Below the pieces are notes generated by a model. It was not told the origin of the DNA and made no database searches. It was given only the letters and a program-made list of their open reading frames with translations. From assembly GCF_000003195.3 (NCBI RefSeq), contig NC_012875.2, positions 32,902,314 to 32,966,313 on the forward strand: DNA of 64,000 bases, in the 5' to 3' direction. The stretch's first letter is position 1. Each line of letters begins with the position of its first letter. Origin of the DNA: Sorghum bicolor (taxonomy: Eukaryota; Streptophyta; Magnoliopsida; Poales; Poaceae). Positions 1 through 12,275 of the stretch are shown here, in pieces. The position numbers and the translations under genes were made by a program.

Positions 1-3000
1 CTGATAGAATGTATATGGCATAATGTTGATAGCAGCTCCACCGTCAATAAGCATCTTGGACATTGGCTGTCCGTCAACTCTGCCTTTAACAAACAAAGCT
101 TTGAGATGCTATCTTTCATCATCAGAGGGCTTTTCAAACATAGCTGTCATTGGATCAAGAGCCAATTGAGCTATTTGATTAGGAAAATCTATCTCTTCAT
201 CATCACTGAAAGGTGCAAGAAACTCCATCGGCAACATGAACACCATTTTAACATCTGCCGATGGCCCTTTTCCCCTAGGATCTGGCTGCTACCGATTTTC
301 GGACTCAGCAGAATTTTCTTCCCTGCTTAATTTTTCCTGCCTTTCTCACTGCATCCTCCTTTTCTGTGTCCTTGTCAATCCTTCAAGACACCATTGGGGA
401 AGCTGTGTCCTCCGCACTGGTTGATAGCGAGCCTCCCTTGATTCCATCCGATAAGTATTAGCATCCCTGCAAAATATAAACTCATCGGGAACTCGTGGAT
501 TTGCCATCTCCTCAAGCTCCTCTTGGTTTCTTGGAAATTAGCCAACACATTCACCAAGCCTATCATGCGCACTAAGCCTGCCCCCCAGCCGATCGTGAAC
601 TGACACCCTTCCTCTAATCGGCCCGTTAAATCGTCGATCATCGTTCTGATATCGCTGATTTGGTCGATCGTGCCGATTATAACCATTGCACTCAGGGCAG
701 TCTCTGACAGTCGGTAACTTGATATTTTGCTCCCAATAGTGGATGAAGAACGGGCAATTCCAATGATCTTTATGCCGATTCCACTCTTGTCGATGTCTTT
801 CTTTTTCTTGGCGACGATCCTCTTGCTGGCGGCGATACCGATCTTCACGCTGCTGCCATGTTTCCCGATGCCACCTATGAGTGATCACAATGCCGGATCA
901 AGGAGGTCTCCAGGAACTGGTGCCTTCCTGGATCAAGCCATTGCCCTTGGCGTCATTGGCAGTGATCTGGTGCTGAGGGTCTACCGATGCGCTCTTCTCA
1001 GCTGCTTCCGATGTCAAGACTTTAGTCTTTCCCTTGGTGTCCAGTATGTTTGTAGGGAAAGGATACTGATCAATCTTCATCGGCTTCTGAGCTTTGGAGT
1101 TATCAAATTTAATCCTCCCGGATTCTATAGCCGATTGCAAATGTTGTCTGAACACCTTGCACTCATTTGTACTATGAGATGTTGCATTATGCCACTTGCA
1201 ATACTTGATCTTCTTCAACTCTTCTGCCAATGGGATCACATGATTTGGTGACAACTTAATCTACCCCTCCTGAAGCAGAAAATCAAATATCCTATCGACT
1301 TTTGTAATATCAAAAGCAAACTTTTGTGGCTCTTTATGGCCGAAAGGATAGGACATCCGCTTTTTGTTTTTCACCTATTCTGCCAAGCCGATGACTGGTT
1401 CTTCATCAGAATCTGAACTTGTTGCCTCATCAACAAATGACACCTTCTTATTCCAAGCCTTCCTAGGTTCAAAAGTCTTGATATCTTGATCAGAAATCCT
1501 CTGTACTAAATGACTTAGACTTTCAAACTCTTGGGAAGCATACTTATCTTTAATGTGTGGCAACAATCCTTGGAAAGCCAAATTGGCTAGCTACCAATCA
1601 TCCAGAACCAGACTATAGCATTTGTTCTTGACATCCCGCAACCTTTGCACAAAACTTTCAACCGATTCATCATTGCATTGCCTCAGCCTAACTAAATCGG
1701 TAATCTTCTTCTCATTAACCCCAGAAAAGAAGTACTTATGAAACTGCTTCTCTAGATTGGCCCAAATAATTACTGAGTTTGGAGGTAGTGAAATAAACCA
1801 AGTAAATGCCGATCCCGACAAAGATGATGAAAACAATCGAACTCTTAATTCATCTCTGTTAGCAGCCACTCCGCACTGGATGATGAACCGATTGACATGC
1901 TCCATAGTTGACGTGTCATCTTGTCAACAGAATTTAGTGAAATCTGGCACGTTGTACCGATTTGGAAGCGAGATCAAATCATATGCAGGAGGGTATGGTG
2001 TCCGATAAGAATAAGTATTGACTTTGGGTTTTATCCCAAACGGATCTCTCATTACTTCAGCTATCTTATCGGCCCAATAGGCATCGACATCCTTCCAATG
2101 TGCGGGTTGAGGTTCTGGCACCTATTGATAAACTTCCATGTGTCTCTAAGGTGCACGGTCCCTAGAGAACATGACATTAGCCATAGCCTATTGACCACCA
2201 ATCTGCTGAGCAAGATTCATCGGCTGATTGACCGGTCCTTGATTCTGAAAACCAACCTGCATCTATCCCTGCTGGAATCCTGTAGCCTAATGATTCTGTT
2301 GTGTTATTTGTGGAAAGACAAACTGCCCTGTCCACCCATTGTTGGCATTCATCGGCACATGACCTGGCGATGGCTGATAATTGGGTGTCATCATTGGATT
2401 GACATACGCTGTCTGAGTCTTAAACCTCTGGTGCGTCGGCAGTGGATTCGCCGATGCATTAGGCATTTGGAACATTGGCATTTAAAAATTCCCAGTAACA
2501 GGCCTTGCAGTAGTAGTTGTTGAATACTGGGGGTTTTGAGTCATCAGCGATACTAGAGGTGCCGATGTCATAGGGGCCTTGCTTGTCAAATCAACCAACT
2601 GAGATGTTCCAGAGCTATTTGCAAGAAAATCTGGAGGCATACCATATCCCCACCAATTGGGAGGAACTTGACAATTCTGGTACACAGACCCTGACATTGC
2701 CGATGCTGATAGATCTGTATTGAGTTGAATCTGTCCATCTGATGCTGCTGGGTTAGTACTGATCGGTGTAGATTGCCCATTAGTCATCCCTAATGTGCTT
2801 GGAGGAGAGGTAACTTCTGTACCCGCAACGGCTAGAGGCGCCGATGGAGCTGTAACCGATGACAACCCAGGCTGGTGATAGGCTTGGCCAACATATAAAG
2901 TGGTGCCTGCCCTTCCTTGAAAGTTCTAGCCACAACATTGAAAACAGTATTGGACAGCACACTAGATTGATTGATCAAAGCATGATTAATAGCATTGTCA

Positions 3001-3224
3001 ACCATATCTTGCAATTTACCAAGATTGGCTTCAAAAGTGATCTGCCGAGGCAGTGGCAGTTCTTGCTTCTGGATTACGTCACCGCTCATGTTGACACTGA
3101 AGGATTTCAAGCAAAGCTGCTTGTACTCCTCCATAGCTTTTGCCATAGCTTGCTTTTGCTCATCCTTGAGATCAGCCTCCGTTACAGCGATGATATTCTC
3201 CGTGTCGAACTCAGTATTAGACAT
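1..3224 (-). pseudogene. Element A gag and start of protease (broken)
   Basis: The start is ATG at 3224, shared with F's Gag start (both begin MSN). A charged N-terminal segment is followed by a Pro/Ser/Thr/Gln-rich segment (about 2865-2287), the capsid-like Gag core (about 2121-1375), and a variant knuckle CX2HX4HX4C near 1210-1170. The protease active-site motif IDGGAAIN sits at the left edge, near 10-60. After one frameshift near 2840 the remainder lies in a single frame interrupted by several stops (for example near 2482, 2284, 1921, 1590 and 1378). At two of these F keeps Gln or Trp (near 2482 and 1378). It makes no intact polyprotein. Confidence 0.8.
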
Positions 3225-3245
3225 GTTGATCTTGTTGATAGCTTC

Positions 3246-3263
3246 GTCCCATCGGGCGTGCCA
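3246..3263 (-). other. Primer-binding site of element A
   Basis: Reading leftward, the LTR end is followed by a 7-base spacer and TGGCACGCCCGATGGGAC. It starts with TGG, as expected for pairing to a tRNA CCA end. B and F have the same site with 1-3 differences. I could not assign the tRNA species from memory. Confidence 0.7.
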
Positions 3264-3270
3264 AAAGATG

Positions 3271-3982
3271 TGTTGATGCAAAAGTGGATTTGCAAACACA
3301 AAGGGCCTATACCCGATTCAATGTTAAGGTGTGCCAGCCGATTTGACCTTACAACCGACAAAGGTGATAACTCGAATACTTTGGTCCCGACAACAGCGAT
3401 GCGCCCGGATGTCACGACCAAGAGGTATTCATTCGAAACTCGAGAATCCATCGAGTTTGACTCGATGAATTCCTAATAACTCGTAAGTAAAAACGAAAAA
3501 TGCAAGTTGACGAAGTTGTTGAAAGTAGATGCAAAAATAGATGTAAAAATTTTGTGTATGATTGATTGGATTCCCTTCTTACATCGCTACTAGGTCTATA
3601 TTTATACCCTGTCCTAAAGAGTTACAACTAGGTACGACTAGGATTCTAATTCCAAACTAAATAGAATCCGTATACAAAACAAACTCTAATAATTATAGAA
3701 AACAATAATTTATCTACCCTAGGCGATCGGCACACTATCATTATCTTTCCGATGATTCCTACGTCTTCCTCCACCGTCATCGGCATATTATCCTCCATCG
3801 GCATCGACAATATCAACCATCGGCATAGATCAACTATCATTCCTAGACTTGATCATATCCTGCTGCTTTATCATCGGTACCATAAGCCATCGGTAACTCC
3901 TTTGTCAACCAGTTATTACTTTTCATCTGCCGATCCAAGCTCCATTAACTCTCCTGATACGTGTCCAAAAATGGTGTCAACA
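3271..3982 (-). repeat. Element A 5' LTR (712 bp)
   Basis: The ends on the minus strand are TGTTGACACC...GCATCAACA. Length and sequence match F's LTRs (694 and 708 bp) rather than B's 810-bp LTR, although the first half is similar in all. A likely promoter TATA (TATAAATATA, minus) lies at 3597-3606. The right part is rich in CATCGGC/GCCGAT words. The LTR is followed directly by 404 bp matching the interior of B's LTR. Confidence 0.85.
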
Positions 3983-4386
3983 AAGGCATACTTTTATAAA
4001 TATGGAAAACAACCACCTATCTATTCTGGTGCCCGCTTCAATTACGATGAAACCTTTCATCAACTCTGCTTCATTGGCATATCCTTGTTGCCTCCTTAGC
4101 AACTTCCACGCCTTCCTTCATCGGCACCGACATACTCCCTATAGCCTCCTTAGCAACTTCCACACCTTTCTTCATCGGTATCGGCGATCATTGGCATCGG
4201 CAATCAATCGACAATAATCAGTAACTACCGTCTCAACCCTCAGGCCAGCAACATCCTCCACCTATTATCCTGTCATCAGCATCATCGGCTATCGGCAATC
4301 TTCTTATCGGCTTGACACAACATTTTCCTGAGTGCCGATCAGTTCTTCGTTACCATCCTGACTTGTGCCTAAAAACAGTGTCAACA
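3983..4386 (-). repeat. Element B 3' LTR, portion right of the A insertion
   Basis: These 404 bp align end to end with 37955-38358 of B's 5' LTR, also 404 bp. The segment begins at AAGGCATACTTT and ends at the LTR terminus TGTCAACA. The rest of this LTR (about 405 bp) should lie left of the window, beyond A. Confidence 0.85.
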
Positions 4387-4400
4387 CATGCCCCCCAATT
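4387..4400 (-). other. Element B polypurine tract
   Basis: On the minus strand AATTGGGGGGCATG directly precedes the LTR start TGTTGACAC. The same tract occurs at F's 3' LTR (20882-20895). It marks the internal/3' LTR boundary and shows that what lies to the right is B's 3' internal region. Confidence 0.85.
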
Positions 4401-4792
4401 TTGGAGTATAAAATCATTAATGCTCCAAAATTCTCTCTAGATAATTATGAGCTTTTCACAATCACTTTCCTTTCGGTAAAAATTTATTACCAAATCCAAA
4501 CAACTTTAATCCTGATTTCCATATCTCATCAAATATCTCAAATCTTCCAACCACCCGAGCCGAATCATATAGAAAAACACTCATCGGTAACTTTTCTGTT
4601 AGGATGGAATACTAATGACCGACTAAAATATTGTGTACAGTGAAATATCTCCAAAATCATGATTACTTCCATCAAATCACCTGCACAATCCCTTAATTAT
4701 CGTGTGAATAGTTACCATATCCATATGAACAACCTCGAATTTCATGGATACGGCAAAGAGATAAGTCAAAAATACCCCTACTCATCTCAACC

Positions 4793-4800
4793 TATAAATA
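4793..4800 (+). promoter_or_regulatory. TATA box of the antisense PMD gene in B
   Basis: TATAAATA lies about 170 bases upstream of the PMD start codon, on the strand opposite gag-pol. The F copy has the same octamer at 21268-21275 in matching context (a CCTATAAATAC core). Conservation in two diverged copies suggests the antisense gene has its own promoter. Confidence 0.6.
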
Positions 4801-4971
4801 CCTCCTTCCTCAGCACTCATTTTCTACCCTACCATTCTTTATCTCCATCCTCGTTCTCTCCGGCGGCGACTTTGACGAAAAGCTCAAGAACTCCGGCAAT
4901 AAGTAACTCCCATACAGCAAGACTCGTAACTCAAGACTTTCAAACCCCTGATCTTCCCCCTACTGGAAGAA

Positions 4972-6037
4972 ATGGCCGTCAACTTCACTGTTCCTAAGGA
5001 TAATCCGTCCCTATCTTCACTTTCCTTTGCTGCAGTTCTTTACATTCTTGCGAGTTTATATACTTAGCATTTTCTTCCTATTTTTTCTGTCCTTTTGATC
5101 CCCAAACTCTAGGACTTGAGTGACAAGATAGTTATTCCTACTGATCAACCTCACCTCCAATGCCTGGGTCCAATGGGTGATCCAGATCCTACTGATTTAA
5201 TAAACACAGAAACCAACAAGATCCCCTTTAGAGCCGAAAACTTCTCTTTAGATATATGGAAGGACACTTTCTGATCCTGGCCAAAACCCACTAAAGGCTA
5301 GAAAGATTGGTTTCTGAGAGTCAGTGGGGCTAATGAAGTATACTGGGGGGAACGCAAATGAGACCAATGTATCAGGCTCTCCATTGCCGATATGGAGAAG
5401 AACAAATCAATGATGATAGCAGCTTCATACTTTTGGTTAGACACTCTCAATGCTTTTATATTTGGTCACAACCCAGCTTCCCCTACGCTTGCCGATATCC
5501 TCATGCTTACTGGCTTAGATATCTCAATCACCGATGATGGTGACATTTTCAACCGGAAATATGAGTACAAAGTAGAAACCCGTAACATCGGCGGCTGGTT
5601 AGGATACATCCAAAAATATCGGCAGATTGGATCGGTTAGCCAGAGAGAGCATGCCATCTTTCTGAATATGTGGCTGGACAACTTCATCTTTTGCAGCCAA
5701 TCGGTAGTTCCAACTTTTGTTTACCTATCGGCAGCAGAGCGACTAGCCAATGGCAACCGATTCCCCCTTGGTCGATACCTCCTAGGCTTCGTCTATTACC
5801 TCCTCCACCAAGTGGCTGAGAAACTTCTACTGGGTGAACCCATCGGCAATTTGGGAGGTCCCTGGTGGTTCATCAATATGTGGCTTAATGCCCATATGCA
5901 CAAGCGCCTTCAATGGAATTTCTTTGCACAACAGTTTCCATGGGATATCGCCGAGGACTATGAACTAGCAGAAGACAAATCAGCAACACGCTCACCCCTC
6001 AATTATGGTGAGGCCATCATAGTCCTCCCGAGACCGA
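4972..6037 (+). pseudogene. Antisense PMD gene of B, exon 1 and 5' part of exon 2
   Basis: Exon 1 is ATG 4972 to 4998 (nine codons). An intron runs to the AG at 5112, and exon 2 begins at 5113. The clearest part (5392-6031) encodes a plant mobile domain (aminotransferase-like PMD) stretch with motifs such as ADILMLTGLDIS, NIGGW, YLSAAERLA and GGPWWFINMW. PMD proteins are nuclear; some (MAIN-type) act in transposon silencing and genome stability, and many PMD genes travel in transposons. Lesions: the intron 1 donor reads GA instead of GT, there are stops in early exon 2 (near 5271), and D is inserted at 6038. The continuation is at 16184. Confidence 0.75.
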
Positions 6038-7610
6038 TGTTGGCATTTCTTAACGTCATTACTAAGAACAGGGTTTAATCCATCCTCAGCAACGATGTCA
6101 GAAATGTCGTGATAACACTTACTAATGCAATCACCAAGATTAGAGTATAAATCTATCCTAAGCAACGGTGCCAGAAATGCTTGTTAGCGTTTCTTAGCGT
6201 TGCTACCTAGAATAGGGTTCTGCTCTACTCATGATAATGACATTGGCAGTGTTATATTGGCAGATCCATAGCATCACCACCTTGAATAGGAAGCTAGATC
6301 TACCTTCCTAATAACGGCACCTTATTACCGTTAGGGTAGGGTTCTAGTTCTTAATCATGGTAGTGGCACTAGGATTGCCAGGTTGGTATTCCTTAACAAG
6401 TCACTAGCTTGGCGCATGTCTAGCAACAGTGTTAAGTATATACCGGGGTGATGGTTCCTTAGGTTTGGAGTTTAAGTACCGCAAGCGGACGGGAATTATC
6501 ATGTAGCATTTCAACCCGGGGATTTACCGAGTGTCGTATTTATAGGTTCACTCTTAGGAAGGCTTAATATGTTAAGGATTCTAAGATAAGCATAGATCAA
6601 AGTAATTATGATAGCAATAATGGAATCAAAAGTCATAGCAGGTGATAAACATTTATATGTAGAATAGTGATCCATCACAATCTAGGCATGGCATATGGGC
6701 TAAGGAATAAAAAGAGACTAAAAGAATGAATTGAATCAAAGAATAAACAAACAACCTATTGGAGCAGGTGTGGTCCTAGATACAGATCATGTCATAGAAC
6801 AAGTTAATCATGTAATTATACTACTTAGATCTAGTCCTATGTATAGATGGTTTGGGAGGTTACGCGAGTACTGGTCTGCCAGCAACCTCCGCAACTATTT
6901 AGACTCCTACACCCTAGCCGAACGTGGGGGAATGCCAAGGACGGACAGGGCTGTCACCACCTGCCGCCATCCCCTCAACCGTGGACTAGGACAATGCATT
7001 TACCCGGCCTTTACACCCAAGCACCATGCTTACATGCAAAGAACCTACTCGGACTCCCTCGGGTCCCTGACCCTACGGATCGACAGGTAAGAAGACCGAG
7101 CCTACTCAAAAGAGCATGATAAACCCCCATCTTCACACAAAGCTATTTCTAGGCAATTAATTAACATGAAGCAATTAGACTAAAGTTCTAAGTGAGAATA
7201 ATACAACATACACTTAGCACTAGTTCATATAATACACTACTAGCCCTAGGGTAGCATTATACTATAAGAACTATATACTAAAATGTATGTCATATCATTT
7301 TCACTAGAACTATATTCTAGTTCATATGCTAGCATCATAAAACAGGGCCTATGATCTATGTCATATACCATAGCATAAGAACTATACTCTAGTTCATATG
7401 AAGAACTATATCGGACATGATAAGGCATGGACTTGGAGTAAAGATATTCTTTATTCATACCCAAGTTTCTCTCCAAGGAGCCAAGCCCTCCTTGATAGCT
7501 CACCCAACTCTCTCTCTAAAAGCTAAAAGGAAAAACTAAGAAGAGGTAGTGCCCAAGTGCCTTGAAGGTGGAGTGTTGATTGTGAATGTGATGAGATGAA
7601 TGGAGCCTCC

Positions 7611-8842
7611 TGTTGACGGTCCTTAAGTATCAAATTTAATTATCAAATAAATAAAGAAAAGGATCCAAATGCAACCAACACCTAGAATTAGGGTTTGATC
7701 TGACAGAATTCCACGAGTTTTGGTGTTTGTCTATTTCTGCAGGGGGTTATCAGGAAATAAGGAAGAAAGGCCCACATGTCAGGATTACATAGAGATATCA
7801 ACGCACCGCACAATTTTCTACCATCTAGAAGACTCCAGAAGCCACGGGAAGGAAGCGGAGGCCGAAAGGGGCCAGGCCCAGGTCGCCCACCCTGAGGACC
7901 TGGGCGCCCGCCCCCCTCTGGAAGCCGTTCGGGACTCTCTTCGCACACGACGTTCCACCGACCTAATAGATCAAAGATAATGTAGTACCACATCGTCTAC
8001 CGACCCAAAAACGCATAGAGGAGGAGGACTATATAAGGAGACCCCCCTGGCCCGTGGAGAAGACAAGAAATTATCATAGAGATTGAGGGGTGCCCTCGAA
8101 GGAAAACCTCTTCTCTAAATAATATTTCTTTTTAGGCTTAGCAACCAATGTAAGTAGAAATAGATCTTCTAGTTTCTACTAGATTGAGAGAGATAGAGTG
8201 GAGGTGTAGATCGGAGGAAGGCCGGCCTGTCGGTGTCTACTCCGAGTTGTACCTACGGGATCAAGTCTCCTAACCCGAGGCTTGCTTCTAAGATTCTTCA
8301 GTAATTCGACTTCTAATTATAGTAAGTTCTTGTTTTATTGTTCTTTGGTTTATGAGTTTACTTTAATCCTCTTCCGGTTGAGTATTAGAGTAATCATTGC
8401 TAGCGTAAATGTGGTGTTTAGGCTAGGGTACTCATAGATATCCCCTGACTAGCTGGACCGTGGTAGTAGCGAGGAACGTGACATTTCCGAGTTACCTTTG
8501 TATCCCATATCTTGTTAGCAGGACGGGTAGGGTTTATAGGTGCGGGTCGAACATCCTTTGTGTTGTCTAGATTCCGTGAGCATCCCCAATAGAACAGTAG
8601 ATCATCCTTATCAAGGTTAGAACGAGACTACGGTTGCAGTCTTCTCTATATATCACTCATATCGAGAAACATTCTTTGTAGCCTAAAGGGGTAGTAGCAA
8701 TAGATTTGGTTAGTCAGATGCACCCTTTCTCCCAGTGGTAAAAATATAAATACGATAACTCTGGATAACCTCCCGGGTGAAATGCTCACCGATATCCATG
8801 TGCTTGCGGATCATTTTCTAATTGCGTTACCAAATATCAACA
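7611..8842 (+). repeat. Element C 5' LTR
   Basis: Starts TGTTGACGGTCCTTAAG and ends TACCAAATATCAACA. The first roughly 250 bp match the start of H's LTR; the rest differs. A candidate TATA box (TATATAA) lies at 8030-8036 with a 5' leader downstream. The short forward ORF at 7720-7980 and the minus ORF at 7688-7993 lie in conserved LTR sequence, and I do not call them genes. Confidence 0.9.
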
Positions 8843-8850
8843 AGCATTTC

Positions 8851-8868
8851 TGGCGCCATTGCCGGGGA
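8851..8868 (+). other. Primer-binding site of C (tRNA-Asp)
   Basis: TGGCGCCATTGCCGGGGA matches the complement of the plant tRNA-Asp 3' end at 17 of 18 positions (A for G at position 8). It lies 8 bases after the LTR. H has the perfect version. Confidence 0.8.
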
Positions 8869-8964
8869 GAAAGACGGTTTGCTGAGATAACTTTAAGTCT
8901 TGCTATTATCTTGTATTATACTTTTATACTTTTATTCTTTTATCTTTTTATTTTTTCCATCTTT

Positions 8965-9891
8965 ATGGATAACTCAAATTCCATACCTATTATTGAATTC
9001 TTTGCACCTTCGGAGACCAGCCATAGACCATGGGAGTCAACAAGTCCTGCCCCTAATTATGATCTGTGTCCGGAGTTGATTGCAATAGGTCAAAACCAAC
9101 CCTTTTCTATAGCCGAGGTCCTATCTTTTAATCAAGAAGATAATGCACTTTTAGCTACACCTAGGGAATCTATTAATCTTTCTATAAATTCTGGTTTAGA
9201 CCTAGCCCTACAAGACCATGTTTTTCCTAGATATTTTCACATTGGTCTTAATCATATAACCTTTGGTAGAGTCCTTCTTTCTTTATCTATTAGTAAAGGA
9301 AGGTATGTCTTCATTCGTGGACATCCTTCTTGCACTAATCTTCATAGAAAAATCTTAGAGATAGAGAAGGAATCATCTCCCAGACGAGGAAAGGAAGTTT
9401 CAATAGCCGATTTCCAAACATTTCAATCCCATAATTCGGCTATCCAACCCATCCTTGAGCTTAATAAATTCTACTATGCTCTTTCTCTTGAACCTCCCGA
9501 TAATCCTATGAATCTCTCTAGACATCCCATGCATAAGAAGGAGGATCGAGAAGAGCAGCATCAATGGCTAGAGGACATTAAAAATCCATGTGTTATTACC
9601 ATTGAATGGATAGATAAAACAAACTTGAGAGACAATCCTAGAGGAATTTTAAGCATTCGTGAAGAATCATCCTTGGAGTTTGAGAATGAGAGAAACAACA
9701 GTGAGCATGGAAGTTATTTCATAAATACCTTACCAAGTCCTTGCTCATATAAAACATCTCCCCAATCAATTGGTCTCTCCATCCTTACCACATTTGAGAT
9801 CTCCAACCCCCTCTTCCTTTCTAATTATAAAAACTTTAAAAGGGCAGTTGTCGATGCATATGTCTATAATAAATATTGCAGATCTCGTTGA
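8965..9891 (+). CDS. Unrecognised 308-aa ORF in element C
   Basis: This is the only long uninterrupted ORF in C, in the position where gag should be. The reading frame is open upstream to 8782 but enters the LTR and PBS there, so I chose the ATG at 8965, after a T-rich leader. The product is acidic-to-neutral, starts MDNSNSIPIIEFFAPSE, and has no zinc knuckle, protease motif, transmembrane segment or Gag core that I can see. It does not resemble H's Gag, although C and H share LTR starts and protease. It may be a diverged or replacement Gag, or an unrelated captured ORF. The function is unknown. Confidence 0.5.
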   Translation: MDNSNSIPIIEFFAPSETSHRPWESTSPAPNYDLCPELIAIGQNQPFSIAEVLSFNQEDNALLATPRESINLSINSGLDLALQDHVFPRYFHIGLNHITFGRVLLSLSISKGRYVFIRGHPSCTNLHRKILEIEKESSPRRGKEVSIADFQTFQSHNSAIQPILELNKFYYALSLEPPDNPMNLSRHPMHKKEDREEQHQWLEDIKNPCVITIEWIDKTNLRDNPRGILSIREESSLEFENERNNSEHGSYFINTLPSPCSYKTSPQSIGLSILTTFEISNPLFLSNYKNFKRAVVDAYVYNKYCRSR

Positions 9892-11311
9892 GTTGATCTT
9901 GACATAGGTTGGTGTTGGAGGGGAAACCACTTCACCAACATAACTTGATGGTTTCCCAAGGATAAGCTTAGTGTCCTTAAACAAGCACTTATCAGGTCGT
10001 AACATGAACTTCTAATTATTTGCAACATTGCCTTGTGTATCGAGCATATTGAGATAATTGTAGAAATATTCCTTCAGGAATTCTTGCCACTAACCTTTCT
10101 AGGATTGGAGCAAGAAGATCGGATGAATGACAAGCACAAGGTATGTCCAACCAATCATCATGCAACATTGAATTAAATTCATCCAACATTGAATTTTGCA
10201 AAATTCAAGCTTGGGGGAAATACCTTACATAAAAAACATCATTTGCCATGTTGCTATGTTGGTTGTCCTTACCTTTAAGACATGCTCAATTTGTTAGATA
10301 CTAATTACACTACTTCATCTCCACTTAAGTAGATCTCTATAAATGCTCTCATGCTACCTTTATTTGCTTTAGTATATGTCTAGGTTTGGAATAGTTTCAT
10401 TTATCTCTTAATTAAGCATGGTGCTTAGTTTAGGAATGATGATCTTACTTCCAAAGAATTTTTAAATTAAGCGTGGTGCTTAGGTTAAATAGCCTTCCTT
10501 AATCTGATTAGACACAGTGTCTAGGTTGATTTTTGAGCCGATAGTATGCTATAGTAGATATGGGATATTTTGTTGGACTAACCCCTACAGGAAAACTTTC
10601 AATATCAACCTGGGAAGTCCTGAGATAAACTCACATTGGAGATGATGAAAGTGACACATGAAGTTTAACAATTTGCACAAGAAAGACGAAGCTCAAAATA
10701 GATGATTCATGGAGGGTGCCACAAACACGATGCACAACCGCTAAGAAAGGAAAGCTTCCACAAGGTGATACTATACCATCACTCTTCAAGTAAGGTAACA
10801 TCTTAAGGTACTTGATTATCGCTTTTATAAGTTTTTCCTTTGTTCTGGCATTCACTTAAAATAAAGAGACAAACATGTATGATTTATAACTCTAGATTAA
10901 CCAACTCAATTAATTCAACATGTTTAGTCCTTTAATCTTTGTTCTTAGTACTACCTTCGTGATCCCACACTCCTAATCATATAAGCTAAAATGTTGCACA
11001 TTTAAATTTTTGGAAGATATAAACAAAACATAAATATAGATAGATTATCTTTCCATTAGGTTGAGCCATCTGATCTAACAAATGTTTTAAATGCTACACT
11101 CATGATCCATCAACTTTGTCTTGCTGCTTAAGGTTAGAGAAGAACAAATACACTTTTGGTTCTGTTGGTGTTTTCCACCAACAGGGCCCATGCACTTGAT
11201 CTCTGCCTTGTCTCTATGAGCAGGTACAATTCAAGCAAAACATGGAGGAGTTTTACAACTCCCAGATTCCACCAATTGAAGAATCAGGATCTACGAGCAC
11301 AAACACAATGG
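9892..11311 (+). other. Element C internal region without a recognisable gene
   Basis: AT-rich sequence between the 308-aa ORF and the protease remnant. Only short ORFs occur on either strand and none matches a retroelement domain I know. Near 10400-10560 there are diverged short repeats of an AAGC/TGGTGCTTAG type. In H the corresponding interval is coding Gag, so C appears to have lost or replaced it. Confidence 0.5.
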
Positions 11312-12275
11312 AGATCAGACACTTAGTTTCCCAAAGGAAATATTGAAGAACCTCTGCGTCCGAGTTGGTACCTTGTACGCTCTAGCAGACGTCGTGGTGA
11401 TAGAGACTGGTACTGTGGAGAGGGCACCCATCATCTTAGGGAGGCCATTCCTAAACACCAGAGCTGTCATCTATGTTAATACTGCCAAGTTCAGTTTCTA
11501 CATCAAGGGGAAGAAGGAGACTTTCCTTCAAGAACAAGACTACACAAATTTCAGAGCAATCCCGACATGAACCAGGGAAGAGGACCAACAGGAGGAACAG
11601 GAACAAGCAAATGTGGACCGAGTTAGCTAAGATGGTCACTGCAGTTCAGAGGAGGTCAAAATCATCGACTCAAGTCGCCCCTCCTGATCAAGAAGGACGA
11701 CCCTGGTGTTCCAAGCATCAAGTGCACAATCAATGGATACTCTTTTCAGAAGACACTCTACGACACCGGATCTAACGACAGCATAATGGCCGCAGTCACT
11801 TATCAGCTCCTGCATGGAACCATGCCCCTACAACCAATATATTCAGCTCCAGATGATTTTCGAGTCATTGACATGGTAGAAGATGAGTATAATCCACCTA
11901 CCATCCTTGGAAGACTGTTCCTCAAACACTATCAAAGCTACCATCTATATTGGAACCAGAGAAGTCCACATGCACTTCCCCTCTGAGAAGGTACGCCGCT
12001 ATTTTACTGACCCTAACTATATAGTTGAAGACTCTAAGCAGGTCAGAACAAGAAGAAGACAACACAACCGCAACTAGAGGAGGCAAATCATCAAGGACGG
12101 ATGGGTAGACTACGAAGGAGAAGTGATAAGGTCTGAAGACATACAGCTTGAACAGAACTGTCCTGAGGAGACCGTAGCACCGAGTCAGGTATGGAAAAAG
12201 AAGATAGTTATACACGAAGAGGAGGCACCGCCGGAACCACCGACTACGCCATCCAACAAATCCCAGGACGACTGA
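11312..12275 (+). pseudogene. Remnant of duplicated retropepsin region in C
   Basis: 11343-11570 matches the end of the first protease of H, including ILGRPFLNT followed by KGKKETF. 11690-12077 matches the second protease: DTGS is damaged (the codons after it read NDSIMAA) and the ILGRLFL motif near 11917 is followed by the VHMHF segment in another frame. Frameshifts and internal deletions relative to H break it. The region ends with the same Pro/Glu-rich tail as H. No RT follows. Confidence 0.7.

Larger units (their letters stand above)
1..3982 (-). mobile_element. Element A: Tat-type Ty3/gypsy retrotransposon, 5' portion
   Basis: Minus-oriented element with its 5' LTR at 3271-3982, PBS at 3246-3263 and gag running leftward into the protease, where the window ends. 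Its Gag matches those of B and F along its length. The right LTR boundary (TGTCAACA, ending 3982) abuts AAGGCATAC, which is the interior of B's LTR, so A sits inside B's 3' LTR. The expected TSD is AAGGC (3983-3987); its partner lies off-window. The Tat assignment comes from B and F, which carry the second RNase H and the antisense gene typical of that clade; A's own pol is not visible. Confidence 0.85.

Noticed and set aside
3271..4386. A single 1116-bp LTR shared by A and B, implying a tandem LTR-internal-LTR-internal array from unequal recombination
   Set aside because: The segment splits cleanly into a complete 712-bp LTR of the F type and 404 bp identical in extent to the end of B's LTR, so nesting explains it better.
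7688..7993. ORFs on both strands at the start of the C LTR (repeated at 14488-14799, 42985-43236, 49509-49856, 60587-60847)
   Set aside because: Conserved LTR U3 sequence; the frames differ in length between copies and lie upstream of the promoter.
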